Notes: a model not told the origin generated them from the letters alone. Counted from the stretch's first letter, positions 11,997 through 24,054 are shown. The stretch: DNA of 64,000 bases from Massilia sp. H-1 (GCA_024703915.1 CP087969.1:5394001-5458000), one strand, 5' to 3'. Program-made: numbers and translations.

Positions 11997-13820
11997 TCAG
12001 GGCGCCCGCTGCTCAGTGGTGCGCGTTTGCCGCGCGGGCGGAGCGCCGGACGCAGGCGGCGGGCGGCTGAGCGGGGCAGGGCAGCGGCGGCGCGACGGCC
12101 AAGGCAGTCCGATGCCGCCGAATCTCCAGAGCGACGATTCGCCATACATGGCATCGAACATCGAGGCGCCAGCCGCGTCGCGCAGCTTGCGCCAGCCGTC
12201 GAGCGCGCCCGCGATCAGTTCGCTTGTGGATGTTTCGATGCCGACGAAGGGATTGTCGTCGCCTACCGTCAGGCGCGTGGCCCGGACGGCGCCAGCAGCG
12301 GCCTGGAGCGGCAGCATCCAGGGATTGAGCGCTTCGGAAAACAGCACCCGGCTGGCTCGCATGGGATGCAGCCATTTGAAGCGTTCGGCATTGGCAGGAC
12401 TGGGCAACGCGGCGAGCCAAGGGCCGAGCGTGTTCCGGTACACCATGTCATTCCATTCGGAGAGCGCCTGCACGTTCTCGAACGGCCGCGCCGGGTAGTC
12501 GTAGCGGATGTGCTCAACCTGGCGTTCCTCGAAATGCACGTTGTACTGCTCCGGCGGACCGTCGGCATCGTCGCTCCGCTTGTCGATCCGCATTTCATAC
12601 AGGCCGGGCGCCAGCGCGGCCAGGCGCTCCAGGCTCTCCAGGATCGCGCGGTGTTCGAAGCGGGCCACGTCGGACGAGACAAAGATGCCGAGGTGGCCGA
12701 CCTGGGCGTTCAACAGGTAGACGATGCGCTGTCGCGCCGCTTTCAAGTCATCGGTGCTCGGGTAGATGGCGGGAATCCAGTTGAGCGCCTGGTGCGGGGG
12801 CGTGATGTTGTCGCCGCTTGACGCGAAGACCACAATTGGGTTGCGAATGCGCCTGAGGTCGACATAGCAGCAGTCGTCCACGCGCAGCACACCGCGTTCG
12901 AGCTTGTTGCCGATGAAGAGATTTTCCACGATCGCCAATATTTCTTCCCGGCTCAGAAAATAGTATCCCGTCCACCAGCGTTCGAATGCGAGGAAGCGCG
13001 CGTTCGGTGTCGATCTGCGAGAAAAGCCTGTAATTCTTTTCCCACAAGGTATTGGCCGGATTGAGATTCTCGAAATTCTGCACCAGCCATGCGCCGTCGA
13101 GGTAACCGCCGCCCAGGTCGGCCAGCATGTGGGTCAGCCATTGTCCACCGAGCAGTCCGCTCGGCCAGGCGCATGGGATTGATATCCGATTCGCCCGCCC
13201 AGTACGACAGCGGCGAACCGTTGAGGATGACCGGGCCGCTCAAGCCTTCGCAATCGGCTGCAAGCAGCATGGCCGCCCAGCCAGCCTGACAATTGCCATA
13301 TAGTACAGGCGGCATGCCGGGGTGGCGCACGCCGACTTCCTCGGCAAAGCGCCGCAGGGCGGCGAGCACATCGCCCAGTGTCTGGCCCGGGCAGGGCATG
13401 GGATAGAACATGACGAAATACGTCGCATGCCCTTCGTGCAGCGCCATCCCGACTTCCGAGTCGCGCTTGAAGCCGCCGATCCCGGGGCCGTGCCCGGCGC
13501 GCGGATCGACGATGATCACGGGCGCCTTGGCCGGATCGACGCACTCGGCGGCGTGGTAGCGGTGACAGCGCGTGATGCGAAGCAGGGCATAATTGGCGGG
13601 GCGGGCGAAGGTGCGCGCGTCGAGCAGCAGCTCGTAGTCGAAGTCCAGCAAGGGTGGCATGCCCGCCGCCTCGTGGGCGAGCATGTTGTCAGCGCGCCTC
13701 GCGCAAGGTATCGACGAACAGGACCATGCGTTGCCAGCGGTCGATCTGGTATCGCAGCGCTTCTGTCGCCAGCGCCGTCCATGGGTCGCCCGCTGATTCG
13801 TCGGTGGTGCAGTTCGTCAT
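11997..13820 (-). CDS. DUF3141 alpha/beta-hydrolase (PHA synthase-like)
   Basis: About 600 residues related to polyhydroxyalkanoate synthase-like hydrolases. The start MTNCTTDESAGDPW lies at 13820. The core has DPRAGHGPGIGGFKRDSEVG and a nucleophile-elbow-like VLYGNCQAGWAAMLLAAD, with Cys in place of the usual Ser, as in PHA synthases. A later NPIVVFASSGDNITPPHQAL carries the expected Asp, and GHLGIFVSSDVAR the His. Frames are broken near 13690, 13140 and 12950. It lies 44 bp downstream of the cation ATPase on the same strand and is probably under the same FNR-type promoter. Confidence 0.75.
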
Positions 13821-13863
13821 GGAGAAGTCGTCCTGTTGTTTGGGCGCGGGCAAGGCAGCCGGT

Positions 13864-16594
13864 TCACGTTCGCCGGAATGCGTGTGTTGTGCCGCTTGCC
13901 CGCGCCGGTGTGGCCAGCTTGACCAGCTCCAGCAGCACAAGGGGAATGGCGCCGACGGCCAGCAGGAGCAGGCATTGGTCCAGCGGCAGGAAGCTGGTCT
14001 TGAGCAAGCGTCCGAGGACCTCGTTGTGATGGCTCCAGACCTGCAGCCAGAACGTCAGGAACACGATCCCCACCAGCACCAGGTTGGTGCGCAGGGGAAT
14101 GCGCCAGACGGGCCGCGTTTCGCTGCGCGCCGAACGCACGCAGCAGTTCTGCGAAAACCAGCACGGCGAACGCGTGGGTGCGCGCCATCTCCACGCTGCC
14201 GGTGCGCAGCAGGTAGACGTAGACGCCGAAAGCGGCTCCCGCAGTGAAGAGCCCGGTCAGCAGCATGGTGACAACGAAGCGGCGGTCCGTCATGCGTTCG
14301 CCGCGTCCGCGCGGGGGACGCCGCATCACATCCGCATCGATGTGGTCGGTGGCCAGGCATAGCGCAGGCAAGCCGTCGGTGACCAGATTGATCCACAGCA
14401 GGTGAATCGGCAGCAGCGGGGTCGGCAGCGCGAACGCCACGCACAGCGTCATCAGCAACAGTTCGCCGCTATTGCCAGCCAGCAGGTACTGCAGCGTCTT
14501 GCGGATATTGTCGTAGATGCCGCGCCCTTCCTCGACTGCCGCCACGATCGACGCGAAATTGTCGTCCGTGATGATCATGTCGGCGGCCTGCTTGGTCACC
14601 TCGGTGCCCGAGCGCCCCATCGCGATGCCGATATCGGCGCCCTGGATCGCCGGTGCATCGTTGACGCCGTCGCCGGTCATCGCCACCACCTCGCCGTGGG
14701 CCTTCCAGGCGGCGACGATACGCAGCTTGTGGGCGGCGCTCACCCGCGCGTAGACCGCGATCTTGGTCACACGCCGCTGCAATTGCGCGTCGTCGAGCCG
14801 GTCCAGTTCGACGCCGGTCATTGCCTGGTCGTCCGCCACCGCGATACCCAGTTCGCGCGCGATCGCCGTTGCCGTCTGCGGATGGTCGCCGGTGATCATC
14901 ACCACCCGGATGCTTAGGCGCTGCGGCAGCGCGCCACCGCATCCTTCGCTTCCTGGCGCGGCGGATCGACCATGCCGGTCAGTCCGACGAACACCAGACG
15001 CTCTTCGACCGCGGCGGCGTGCAGCTCGGCCGGGGCGGCGGGAGCGACGTCGCGCCAGGCCGATCCGAGAACGCGCAAGCCCTGGCTTGCCATCGCCGCG
15101 TTCTCCGCTTCGATGCGGGCGCGGTCGGCGCCGGTCATGGCGCGTACCCCATCGACGTCCAGGATTTCCGAGCACAGCGCCAGCAGCACGTCGGGCGCGC
15201 CGTTGGTGTAGGCGCGCAGCATTGCGCCGGGCAGGACGCGGATCACCGTGCTGCGTTTGCGGTCGGAGTCGAACGGAATTTCATGGTGCTTGGGCCATTC
15301 GCGCTCGATGCGGGCCCGGTCACCGCCCGCCTTCCAGTCCGGCCGACAGCAGCGCGCCCTCGGTGGGGTCGCCGATCACGTTCCATTTGCCGTCCGCCTC
15401 GCTCAGCTCGGCGTTGTTGCAGCCGAGCAGGACCGTGGCCAGCGCGGCCAGCGGCGGCGCGTGGCGCGCGCCGCTAAACCTTCTTCGGCCTGCACGGCGC
15501 CGTCGGGGCCGTAGCCGTCGCCGGTGACCTGATAGCGCTGGCCCGCCACATACAGCGCGCACGGTCATCTCGTCTTACCGTCAGCGTGCCCGTCTTGTCG
15601 GTGCAGATCACGGTCGTGGCACCGAGCGTCTCGACCATGCGGCAGCTTGCGCACCAGCGCCCGGCGGCGCGACATGCGCAGGACCCCGAGCGACAGCGCG
15701 ACTGTCACGATGGCAGGCAAGCCTTCCGGCACGGCGGCCACCGCCAGGCTGATGGCGGACATGCTCAGCTCGAACAGGCCGGTCCCGCGCCACAGGCCGA
15801 GCACGAACAGCAAGGCGACAATGCCGAGCGCGGCCCAGACCAGGCTGCGGCCGACGGCGTCGATCTGGCGCTGCAGGGGCGTCGCCTGGTCGCTGGCGTT
15901 AGCGGTTAGCATGCCCGCAATTTGTCCCAGTTCGGTTGCCATGCCGGTTGCCACGACCACCGCCAGGCCGGTGCTTAGCCACCACCGTCGTACCGGTGAA
16001 AACCATGTTGTTGCGGTCGCCAAGGGGGATGCTGTCGGCGGCCAGCGCCGCGCTGCTCTTGTCGACCGCCTCGGACTCGCCCGTGAGGGCCGATTCGACG
16101 CACTTGAGACTGGCGGTCGACAACAGGCGCGCGTCGGCGGCGACCAGGTCCCCCGCTTCGAGCGCCAGCACGTCGCCCGGGACGACGGCATGCGCCGCCA
16201 CTGCCATCAGGCGGCCGTCGCGGCGCACCTTGGCCTGCGGCGCCATCATCCGTTTCAGGGCGGCGATCGACTTCTCGGCGCTGTATTCCTGGTAGAAGCC
16301 GATGCTTAGGCGTTGAGCACGACGATGGCGAGGATGGCCAGGGCATCGAGCAGCTCGCCCAGCACGCCCGAAATGGCGCCAAGCAACGATCAGGATCCAG
16401 ATGATGACGCTGTTGAACTGGGCCAGAAACAGACGCAGCGGGCTCACTGGCGCCGCCTCGTGCAGCTGGTTGGGACCGACTTTGCGCAGGCGTTCGGCGG
16501 CAGTATCTGCGCTCAAGCCGTCGGCGGATGACTCGACGCAGCGCAGCGCGTCGGCAGTTTGCAGGCTGTGCCAGGGTTTCGGATTGCGTGTCAT
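13864..16594 (-). CDS. P2-type cation-transporting ATPase
   Basis: About 900 residues, a Ca2+/cation pump of the P2A/PMR1 kind. An N-terminal cation-ATPase domain (WHSLQTADALRCVESSADGL) is followed by LTGESEAV, the TM4 motif AVPEGLPAIVTVALSLGV, the phosphorylation site ICTDKTGTLT, IGDPTEGALL, the hinge MTGDGVNDAPAI and a C-terminal membrane domain with HLLWINLVTDGLPALCLA. Breaks occur at 14915, 15976 and 16311 (GCCGGC type) and at 14130, 15340, 15475, 15575, 15645 and 16385. The upstream FNR-like box suggests induction at low oxygen; a similar ATPase/DUF3141 pairing is familiar from Anr-controlled clusters. The ion specificity cannot be read. Confidence 0.85.
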
Positions 16595-16715
16595 GCTGGC
16601 GGCGCGCTTGGCGCGAGTACAGCCCCCACACGGCGCCGGCGCCGACGCGATTCCGAGTTGGTGGCACGATCATGGACGACTCCGTTGCAGAGCAAGAGTG
16701 AATGAACCCGGCCCT

Positions 16716-16757
16716 ATGCTACGGAAAATGATCGGAAAAAAATATGATCCACATCAA
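16716..16757 (-). promoter_or_regulatory. FNR/Anr-type promoter of the P2 ATPase-DUF3141 operon
   Basis: The box at 16744-16757 reads ATGATCCACATCAA, one mismatch from the consensus. On the minus strand a TAGCAT -10 (complement of 16716-16721) lies 32 bp away, and the ATPase start lies 120 bp further on. Confidence 0.55.
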
Positions 16758-16819
16758 AACTGTCAAAATGGCCTGCAGCGCGGTCTGTGCGCACAGACTG
16801 CCAGCGCGATGCTTGGGCT

Positions 16820-17108
16820 TTAAGGCAGGGACAGCACGATGACGTAGAAAATCAAGCCCACGATCATCAGCCAGCAGATCCATTCGGCCGCCACCGCCCA
16901 CGCTTACTGTGTGATGTTGGATTGCCGTTCGAGTCGGCTCTTGGCCAGCATGGCCCATCCATGCGACAGGATGCCCACCACAAGCAAAGCCAGTGCATAA
17001 GGCTGGAAGCCAGCGCACGAACACGAGGGCGATCCCGGCGCCGAGGATGCTGGCGCCAAGCCCGCCCAACAAGTCGAGTTGTTTCAAGCGCTTCTGGTTG
17101 TTGTCCAT
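16820..17108 (-). CDS. Small membrane protein, unknown function
   Basis: Start MDNNQKRLKQLDLLGGLGA follows GAGGAGGAA. After correction of a break near 16998 and a GCCGGC-type break near 16905 it is about 95 residues with two or three membrane helices and a central SHGWAMLAKSRLERQSN; it ends IFYVIVLSLP. It lies upstream of the P2 ATPase on the same strand, separated by the FNR-like promoter. Homologous small proteins are common in beta-proteobacteria, but no function is known to me. Confidence 0.6.
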
Positions 17109-17340
17109 TTCCTCCTCCCGCGCCGCAGAAGCCGTCACGCATGTCATCCTGCTCCTGAGGTTGGCAGGGAACCAGCTGCAATGTCTGCGTTGAAATGGGG
17201 CTGGAAGGCGATGCGTGCCTGGCGCCAGTCTAGCACTTCCGCCCCGCACCTCCGTTGGAGGGCGACGTGCCAGACCATGCAAGGCGGCGAGAGAGACGAG
17301 GCACGCCTGCCTCGTCAACTTTCACGTCAAGTCGGCCAGA

Positions 17341-18197
17341 TCAAAGACCGTGACGGTGATCGCAGCTCTTGCAGCGATTGGCCGCTTCGATGGTCCAGAA
17401 CACATGGGTGAGTGTCTTGGAGCCATTCAGGTTATACCGTTCATAGACCGACGCGCGGCCATTCGCAGATTGCTTGACGAGCGCTCCCCAGCTATTCGGA
17501 TCGTCGCTGACATCGGCATCGGCGCTTGCGGCGGCCTCCATGATGCCGCCGAAGGAAGCGACGGTCGTCGTGGAATCGAGATGGGCGTAAATTGATTTGA
17601 GCACGTCGAAATCATGCTGATTCGGTTTGGTGCTGAGCGTGCTGCTTGAAGCGTTCGCTCCCGTGTTGGAGAAATAGTCCATGCACGAATTCTGCGAACT
17701 GCCATCCTCCGACTGGTGGCCCAAGCCGAAGGTATGCGCCACCTCCTGACACATCACGTGCTCGCGCTCGTTCGTATTGTTGTAAGTGGACGTATTGAAA
17801 TAGGTGTCATTCATCTTGGCCGATCCCTGGGTGATATGGACACCGCCGGTAATGTTGATCGAAGCCAGTCCGAGCCAGCCATTGTTGCCGTAGTTGCCGT
17901 TGCAGACCTGCGTCGTGCCTGCGACCATCGAACAACGCTTGTTTGACGCGCCGAAGCGACAATCGAGGTCAGGAGCGGAGTCCTGCCGGAATTCCAGTTT
18001 GCCGACGATGACGACAAGTGCGAGCGCCAGTCGGCAGAGGTCAGGTTGTTGCCGAGCTTGAGGGTGAACTGCGGCGTGGTGCGCGCCCAGTGGTAGTCAC
18101 CCCATGCATGATTGGCCTGCGCACCGGTCGTCGTTGCCGCAAACGCCAGGCCAACAAAGACGACGAGGGCCAGGCGCTTGAATATCTTCTTGTTCAT
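17341..18197 (-). CDS. Secreted metzincin-like zinc protease with QExxH variant
   Basis: About 285 residues. A signal peptide (KRLALVVFVGLAFAATTTG) precedes a domain with HVMCQEVAHTFGLGHQSED. This follows the metzincin pattern HExxHxxGxxH, but the first His is Gln; the two later His and the catalytic Glu remain. Downstream CMDYFSN resembles a Met-turn. One break near 17935 separates the N-terminal part. It stands alone, with GGGAG before the ATG. A similar Q-for-H change occurs in some bacterial reprolysin-like proteins as I recall them, so loss of activity should not be assumed. Confidence 0.7.
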
Positions 18198-18345
18198 TTG
18201 CAACTCCCTTAAAGTGAATTGAAATTGACGTTTTTTAGATACTGCCCACCCAGCTTAACTTGTAACGATTTGTATTTGGCTAAATTTCCTGCGGTAATTC
18301 CATCATCGTCCCGCAGAATAAACATCCCTGGGGCAGGTTCGCCGT

Positions 18346-19121
18346 CTAAGCACCGCATTGTCCATCACGTGTTGGCGCGCAAGCGCGGCCCGCTGGCTCG
18401 ACGTTGATCCCGGTTGCTGGTTGCTGGGTCTGTGGGAGTCCGGGCACTCTGCCGAGCTTGCCTACCATCGGCGAAATGGCACTGCCACGGGCAATCAAAA
18501 AATCGCGCAGCAAGACCGGATAATCAGGGCGCACCGCCTGCGCTGATGGAGGGGCGGGACGACAGAGCTTGCCGCCAAGCGAGCAACTTCGGCGCATTGG
18601 CGAAAAAGCCGAAGTCGTGCGCCAGGTCGAACACGTCGAAATAGCGGAACACTGGCCCGAACACGGCGTCGACGAGGCAGAATTGCGCGCCGTTAAAATA
18701 GGGGCCAAGCCCCAAGACGCTGCTCCAGTTGTCTGAACTGCCGCGTCAACTGGGCAGCGCTCTCCTGTAGCGCAATGCCATTGGGCGCGTTGTAAAGCAT
18801 CGCGATGCTATTGAGCAGCGCTGCACCAAACTCGATCCATGCGCGATGTTGTGCGCGCATCAAAGGATCATTCGGGTGCAGGCGGGGCAGGGCAGTCTCA
18901 TCGAGGTACTCGCAGATGGCAGCCGACTCGAACAGCGCCACCTCGTCGATCAAGAGAACGGGTGTTTTTCCGAGCGGCGAAATTTCCAGGAACCACGTCG
19001 GCTTCTGCGACAAATCGATGTCGATTCGCTCGAAATCAAGGCCCTTCTCGGCCAACACGATCGCAACGCGCTGGACGTAGGGGCACAGGGCGTGACTGAC
19101 CAGTATGCGCTTTGTGCTCAT
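18346..19121 (-). CDS. Glutathione S-transferase family protein
   Basis: The N-terminal thioredoxin-fold part is clear: ILVSHALCPYVQRVAIVLAEKG with the CPY catalytic motif, ISPLGKTPVLLID, ESAAICEYLDE. The C-terminal helical part continues in other frames (YFNGAQFCLVDAVFGPVFRY, then DYPVLLRDFLIARGS), with breaks near 18710 and 18545. The Cys in the active site suggests an omega-like or glutaredoxin-type GST. The end is uncertain because a GCCGGC-like artefact may have created the stop at 18346. It lies 10 bp downstream of the doxX-like gene. Confidence 0.8.
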
Positions 19122-19131
19122 GGCGCACCTC

Positions 19132-19552
19132 TTAAAGGACTGGGGCGAAGCGTTTGCTTGAGCGCATCGTCAGCGCGCCGTCACCGAGCAGATACAGGAC
19201 AACCGATGCCAGCGCCAGGAAGACGGGGTACTCCCAGCCGCCATGCGGATTTGAAAATACCCAGCCGTTCCCGACATGGACAAAGGCCGCCGCCAGCATC
19301 ACCGGTGTCAGCGCGAGGCGAGACTTGACGCGCATAGACGCCCAGCAGCATTGCGATGCCGCCCAGCAGTTCCACGGCGAAGACGGGATAGGCCATCCAG
19401 CCCGGATAGCCGACACTCTCGAAAAATGCGGCAGTGCCTGGCAGGGTGAATACCACGAGCTTCAGTAGCGCGTGGGCGATCCACATGGTCCCGAGGCTTA
19501 GCCTCAGCAAGGCAATCCCTAGTTGTGAGGAGGGGGATGGTTTCGACTGCAT
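19132..19552 (-). CDS. DoxX family membrane protein
   Basis: About 139 residues, four membrane helices: LGIALLRLSLGTMWIAHALL, FFESVGYPGWMAYPVFAVEL, ALTPVMLAAAFVHVGNGWVF and YPVFLALASVVLYLLGDG. This matches the DoxX/DoxD family of membrane redox-associated proteins. One break near 19335. It is divergent from the LysR gene at 19622 and upstream of the GST, so the pair is probably controlled by that regulator. Confidence 0.85.
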
Positions 19553-19621
19553 GATGGTTCTCCGTTGTGGTGATGGAGAGCGTATTGTATGATTTCGCCT
19601 TTGCAATGAATATGGGCGGCC

Positions 19622-20515
19622 ATGCAAAGCACGAATGCAAAAGAGCAATACAAGCTGGACGGGGCTGACCTGGCCGTCATTCTGTCGCTGGTCCGCGGCG
19701 GGTCGCTGGCGTCGGCTGGGGAGCGTCTGGGAAACGACGCGTCGACGATCTTCAGAACGATCAAGCGCGTCGAAACCGGCCTTGGACAGCAATTGTTCAA
19801 GCGGTCCCGGGAGGGTTATTTGCCGTCGGAGCTAGCCATCGAGCTGGCGCGTTACGCCGAACACATCGAGACGCAGCTCGAAGCGGCGCAATCGGCGGCC
19901 CAGCTCACCCCGGGGCAGGTGTCGGGCTTGGTGCGCATCACCAGCACCGATACGATCTTGCACGGGCTCGTCCTGCCCAAGTTGAAGCAACTGCAGGCCA
20001 GCCATCCGCTGCTGTCGTTCGACCTCCACATTGGAAATGAATTGGCGAGCCTCACGCGCCGTGACGCGGACGTTGCCGTTCGCGCGACGAAGAAGCCGCC
20101 GCAACATTTGGTGGGACGACATGTCGGACCGATCCGCATGGCGCTGTATGGCGCGCGCGAGAGCGGTCCCAGGCACTTCGACGGCGAGGTCGCGCTATCG
20201 TCCACGTGGGCGGCGCCGGATGATGCGTTGCCCGACCATCCCTCGGTGGTGTGGCGGAAAAAAAATTTTCCGAAAGTGCAGCCGTGCTACCGTGTCGGCA
20301 GCATCCTGACGGTGGCGGAGCTGATCACCCAAGGGGCGGCCATCGGTATGCTGCCCGTGTTTCTGGCAGATGGAAGGTCCGAATTGATGCAGTTAAGCGA
20401 TGTCATCGACGAATGTCAGACCGAGCTGTGGCTGCTGACGCATCCTGATGCGAGGCATTTGCGGCGGGTCGCCACGGTGTACTCGTTTTTGGCCGAGCAT
20501 CTGGCATTGAAATAG
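19622..20515 (+). CDS. LysR-type transcriptional regulator
   Basis: A complete 297-residue LysR protein. The helix-turn-helix is VILSLVRGGSLASAGERLGN followed by STIFRTIKRVETGLGQQLFK, and the effector domain starts at about residue 95 (VSGLVRITSTDTILHGLVLP). The first helix-turn-helix differs from the usual SFSAAA pattern. It lies divergent, 69 bp from the DoxX/GST pair, its likely target. Confidence 0.85.
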   Translation: MQSTNAKEQYKLDGADLAVILSLVRGGSLASAGERLGNDASTIFRTIKRVETGLGQQLFKRSREGYLPSELAIELARYAEHIETQLEAAQSAAQLTPGQVSGLVRITSTDTILHGLVLPKLKQLQASHPLLSFDLHIGNELASLTRRDADVAVRATKKPPQHLVGRHVGPIRMALYGARESGPRHFDGEVALSSTWAAPDDALPDHPSVVWRKKNFPKVQPCYRVGSILTVAELITQGAAIGMLPVFLADGRSELMQLSDVIDECQTELWLLTHPDARHLRRVATVYSFLAEHLALK

Positions 20516-20663
20516 GCGGGCAATGCAGCCTGCTTCGACCGCATCGAGAAGACCATCGCCTGGCGCCCGCGCGAGCACAAACGCAGCGCTCCGGCGACTT
20601 GACCCCGGCCCATCTGTCGTAGCGAGCTGCGCGGGCTGCAAAGGCAGACCCTGGGATCGGTGA

Positions 20664-21046
20664 TCAAGGGGATGAAAAATCCTTCAAGACGATCTTGCCG
20701 ATGGTTTTCCCGGTTGCGAGCACTGCGTGCGCATCAGCGCAAGGTTTGGGCATTGATAGGCGAGACAAGCTGTCCAAGCGTCGACCTGATCGTTCCCTCG
20801 TCGACCAGTCGTGCCACTTTGGACAGGATGGCGTGGTGGCGGCGCCGCTCCCCGGGCACCGATTCGATACGGGTGAAAACCATTTCCCACACGAGGCTGA
20901 CACTCTTTTCCCAGAGCGGTCCAACATCGATGGGCTTGCTTGCCTCGGCCACGATGCAGATGCCCCCTTGCGGCGCGACCAGCTGGCACGCCATGCCTAA
21001 GCAGATGCGTGTCACTATCGTTGAGCAGCAAGACATAGTCCACATG
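20664..21046 (-). pseudogene. Zinc-type alcohol dehydrogenase, C-terminal part cut off by the mer transposon
   Basis: The 3' end of a medium-chain dehydrogenase/quinone-oxidoreductase-like gene whose 5' part lies at 29006-29663. It begins inside the target duplication with DYVLLLNDSDTHL and continues MACQLVAPQGGICIVAEA, ending TGKTIGKIVLKDF. Breaks occur near 21000 (GCCGGC type) and 20740-20860. Removing bases 21047-29010 joins the two parts in frame (GVQHV followed by DYVLLLND). The protein lacks its substrate-binding C-terminus, so it is inactive. Confidence 0.85.
21042..21046. repeat. Target-site duplication ACATG, left
   Basis: Five bases ACATG directly before the left inverted repeat; repeated at 29006-29010. 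Confidence 0.9.
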
Positions 21047-21084
21047 GGGGTCGTCTCAGAAAACGGAAAATAAAGCACGCTAAG
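21047..21084 (+). repeat. Left 38-bp terminal inverted repeat of the mer transposon
   Basis: Starts GGGGTCGTCTCAGAAAACGG and ends GCACGCTAAG. It overlaps the last codon and stop of tnpA (21080-21082). Confidence 0.92.
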
Positions 21085-24052
21085 CCGGTGGCAGCGGTCG
21101 CAATGGCCTAAACTTCCCCGCACCGACCTTGGCGCTGCTGCTGCCATAGGTAATCGCCGGTCAGGTTGATGTGCTCCCACCCCAGCGGCGACAGATATTG
21201 CAACAATGTGTCGTCCAGCGCCGTGCCGTTGCCACGCAAAGCACTGGTGGCACGCTCCAGATATACCGTGTTCCACAACACGATGGCCGCCGTCACCAGA
21301 TTGAGGCCGCTGGCCCGGTAGCGCTGCTGCTCAAAACTGCGGTCGTGGATTTCACCCAATCGGTAGAAGAAGACCGCCCTGGCCAGCGCGTTGCGCGCCT
21401 CGCCCTTATTCAGCCCCGCATGGACGCGGCGGCGCAGCTCCACGCTTTGCAGCCAATCCAAAATGAACAGCGTGCGCTCGATGCGCCCCAGCTCGCGCAA
21501 CGCCACGGCCAAGCCGTTCTGGCGCGGGTAGCTGCCGAGTTTGCGCAGCATCAGCGAAGCCGTTACCGTGCCTTGCTTGATGGAGGTGGCCAGCCGCAGA
21601 ATTTCATCCCAATGGGCGCGTATTTGCTTGATGTTCAGCCTGTCGCTGCTAATCATCGGCTTGAGCGTCATAGGCGGCATCGCCCTTGGGGATGAATAGC
21701 TTGGTTTCGCCCAAGTCACGGATACGCGGCATGAAGCGAAATCCCAGCAAATGCATCAAGCCAAACACGTGATCGGTGAAGCCTGCCGTGTCGGTGTAGT
21801 GTTCCTCGATGCGCAAGTCCGACTCGTGGTACAGCAGGCCATCAAGCACGTAAGTTGAATCACGAATGCCCACGTTGACCACCTTGGCACTGAAGGGCGC
21901 GTACTGGTCGGAGATATGGGTGTAGAAAGTCCGTCCTGGACTGCTTCCATACTTCGGGTTGATATGACCAGTGCTTTCTGCTTTGCTGCCGGTTCTGAAG
22001 TTCTGGCCGTCCGACGATGACGTGGTGCCGTCACCCCAGTTGCTTAGAAGAAGGGTTGCCGAAACTGCGCATTCACCAGCTCGGCCAGCGCCGTCGAATA
22101 GGTTTCATCGTGGATGTGCCAGGCTTGCAGCCAAGACAGCTTGGCGTAGGTGGTGCCAGGGCAGGACTCGGCCATTTTGGTCAGACCCAGGTTGATCGCG
22201 TCGGCCAGGATCGTCGTCAACAGCAAGGTTTTGTCCTTGGCCGTGTCGCTGGTCTTCAGGTGTGTGAAGTGGCGGGTGAAGCCCGTCCATTCATCGACCT
22301 CCATCAGCAACTCGGTGATTTTGAGGTGCGGCAGCAGCATAGCTGTCTGGTCGATCATGGCTTGCGCGGCGTCTGGTACTGCCGCGTCCAGCGGCGTGAT
22401 CTTCAGGCCTGACGCGGTGGTGATGATGGCATCCGGTAAGTCGTTGGCCGCAGCCATGCGGTTGACTGTGGCGAGTTGCGCCTCCAACAATTCCAACCGG
22501 TCATGCAGGTATTGGTCGCAGTCGGTGGCCACTGCCAGCGGCAATTCGCTGGCCAGCTTCAAAGTGGCGAACTTCTCGACCGGCACCAGGTATTCGTCGA
22601 AGTCCTTGAACTGGCGAGAACCCTGCACCCAGACATCACCGGAGCGCAGCGTTCTCTTCAGCTCCGACAGGGCGCATAACTCGTAGTAACGCCGGTCGAT
22701 GCCGTCGTCGGTCAGAACCAGCTTTGCCCAGCGCGGCTTGATGAATGCGGTTGGCGCATCGGCGGGCACCTTGCGCGCTGTCGCTGTTCATGCCGCGCAG
22801 CATGTCGATGGCATCGAGCACACCCTTGGCGGCAGGCGCAGCCCTGCAATTTGAGCACGCCCAGGAACTGCGGCGCGTAGCGGCGTAGCGTGGCATAGCT
22901 TTCACCGATGTGGTGCAGGAAATCAAAGTCGGCAGGCCGCGCCAATGTTTGCGCTTCGGTGACGCTGGCGGCGAAGGTGTCCCAGGGCATAACGGCCTCG
23001 ATGGCGGCGAACGGATCGCTGCCGCTTTGCTTGGCCTCAATCAACGCTTGACCGATGCGCCCATACATCCGCACCTTGTCGTTGATCGCCTTGCCGGAAG
23101 CCTGGAACTGCTGCTGATGCTTGTTCTTGGCCAGTGTTGAACAGCTTGCCGATGATGCGATCGTGAAGGTCGATGATTTCATCGGTGACGGTGGCCATGC
23201 CTTCGATGGCCAGCGCTACCAGCGTGGCATAGCGTCGTTGCACCTCGAACTTTGCCAGATCAGCAGGCGTCATCTGGCCACCTTCACGAGCGATTTTGAG
23301 CAGGCGGTTCTGGTGAACCTGCCGCTCGATGCCTGCGGGCAGATCAAGTGCTTGCCAGGATTTCAGGCGCTCAATATGTTCGAGCATGTGGCGAGAGTTC
23401 GGTTTGGCAGGCCACTGGCGCAGCCATGCCAGCCACGTCACTTTACTGCCGTCCTTGCGCTTGAGAAGTTCGTCCAGGCGCTGACGGTGGGGTGATAACA
23501 AAGAATCGGTCAGCGCCGCGTAAATGCGTCGGTTGGCACGGGTGATGGCCTCGGCGCTTGCGCGCTCGATGGCATTCATGGCGGGCAGGATAATGCTCTG
23601 CCGCCGCAGATTCTCGACAAGTGCGCTCGCCAGCACGATGCCTTTGTCGGTCTGCAAGGCCAGCTCGGTCAATGTATGCACGGCTTGCCGATAGTGGCTC
23701 ATGGTGAAGGGCTTGAACCCAAAAACCGTTTGCAGCTCGACCAAGTGCTCCCGCCGTGTCTGTTCGCGCTGGCCGTACTCGCTCCAACTTTCCACTGGCA
23801 TCTTGAGTTGCGCGGCCACCATGCGCAACAGGGGCGGAAACGGAGGCTCATCGACGCCCAAAAGGTGCCAGGGAATCGCAAGTAGCAAAGCTGCACAGCG
23901 AAGCCCAATCGATTCGCGGCGCCGCGACGCTGACGGATCACCGACAGGTCGGTTTCGTTGAACGTGTAGTGCCGTATCAGTTCGTCTTTGGCATCTGGCA
24001 GTGCCAGCAGGCTTTCGCGCTCGGTGGCGGACAGGATTGAGCGGCGTGGCAT
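21080..24052 (-). CDS. tnpA: Tn3-family transposase TnpA
   Basis: About 990 residues, close to the Tn21 transposase over its whole length: start MPRRSILSATERESLLALPD, middle EYGQREQTRREHL and ANRRIYAALTDSLL, and the catalytic DDE region with VNVGIRDSTYVLDGLLYHE and LRIEEHYTDTAGFTDHVFGL. It ends KFRPLRPLPPA inside the left terminal repeat. Breaks occur near 21100, 21660, 22045 (GCCGGC type), 22770, 22850, 23130 and 23890; none is expected in an active element, so they are probably sequencing errors. It catalyses cointegrate formation at the 38-bp repeats. Confidence 0.95.
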
Positions 24053-24054
24053 GG

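Noticed and set aside
19485..19510. GGCTTAGCCTC in the DoxX gene as another GCCGGC-type artefact
   Set aside because: The reading RLSLGTMW is in frame and agrees with the family, so this TAAG is genuine.
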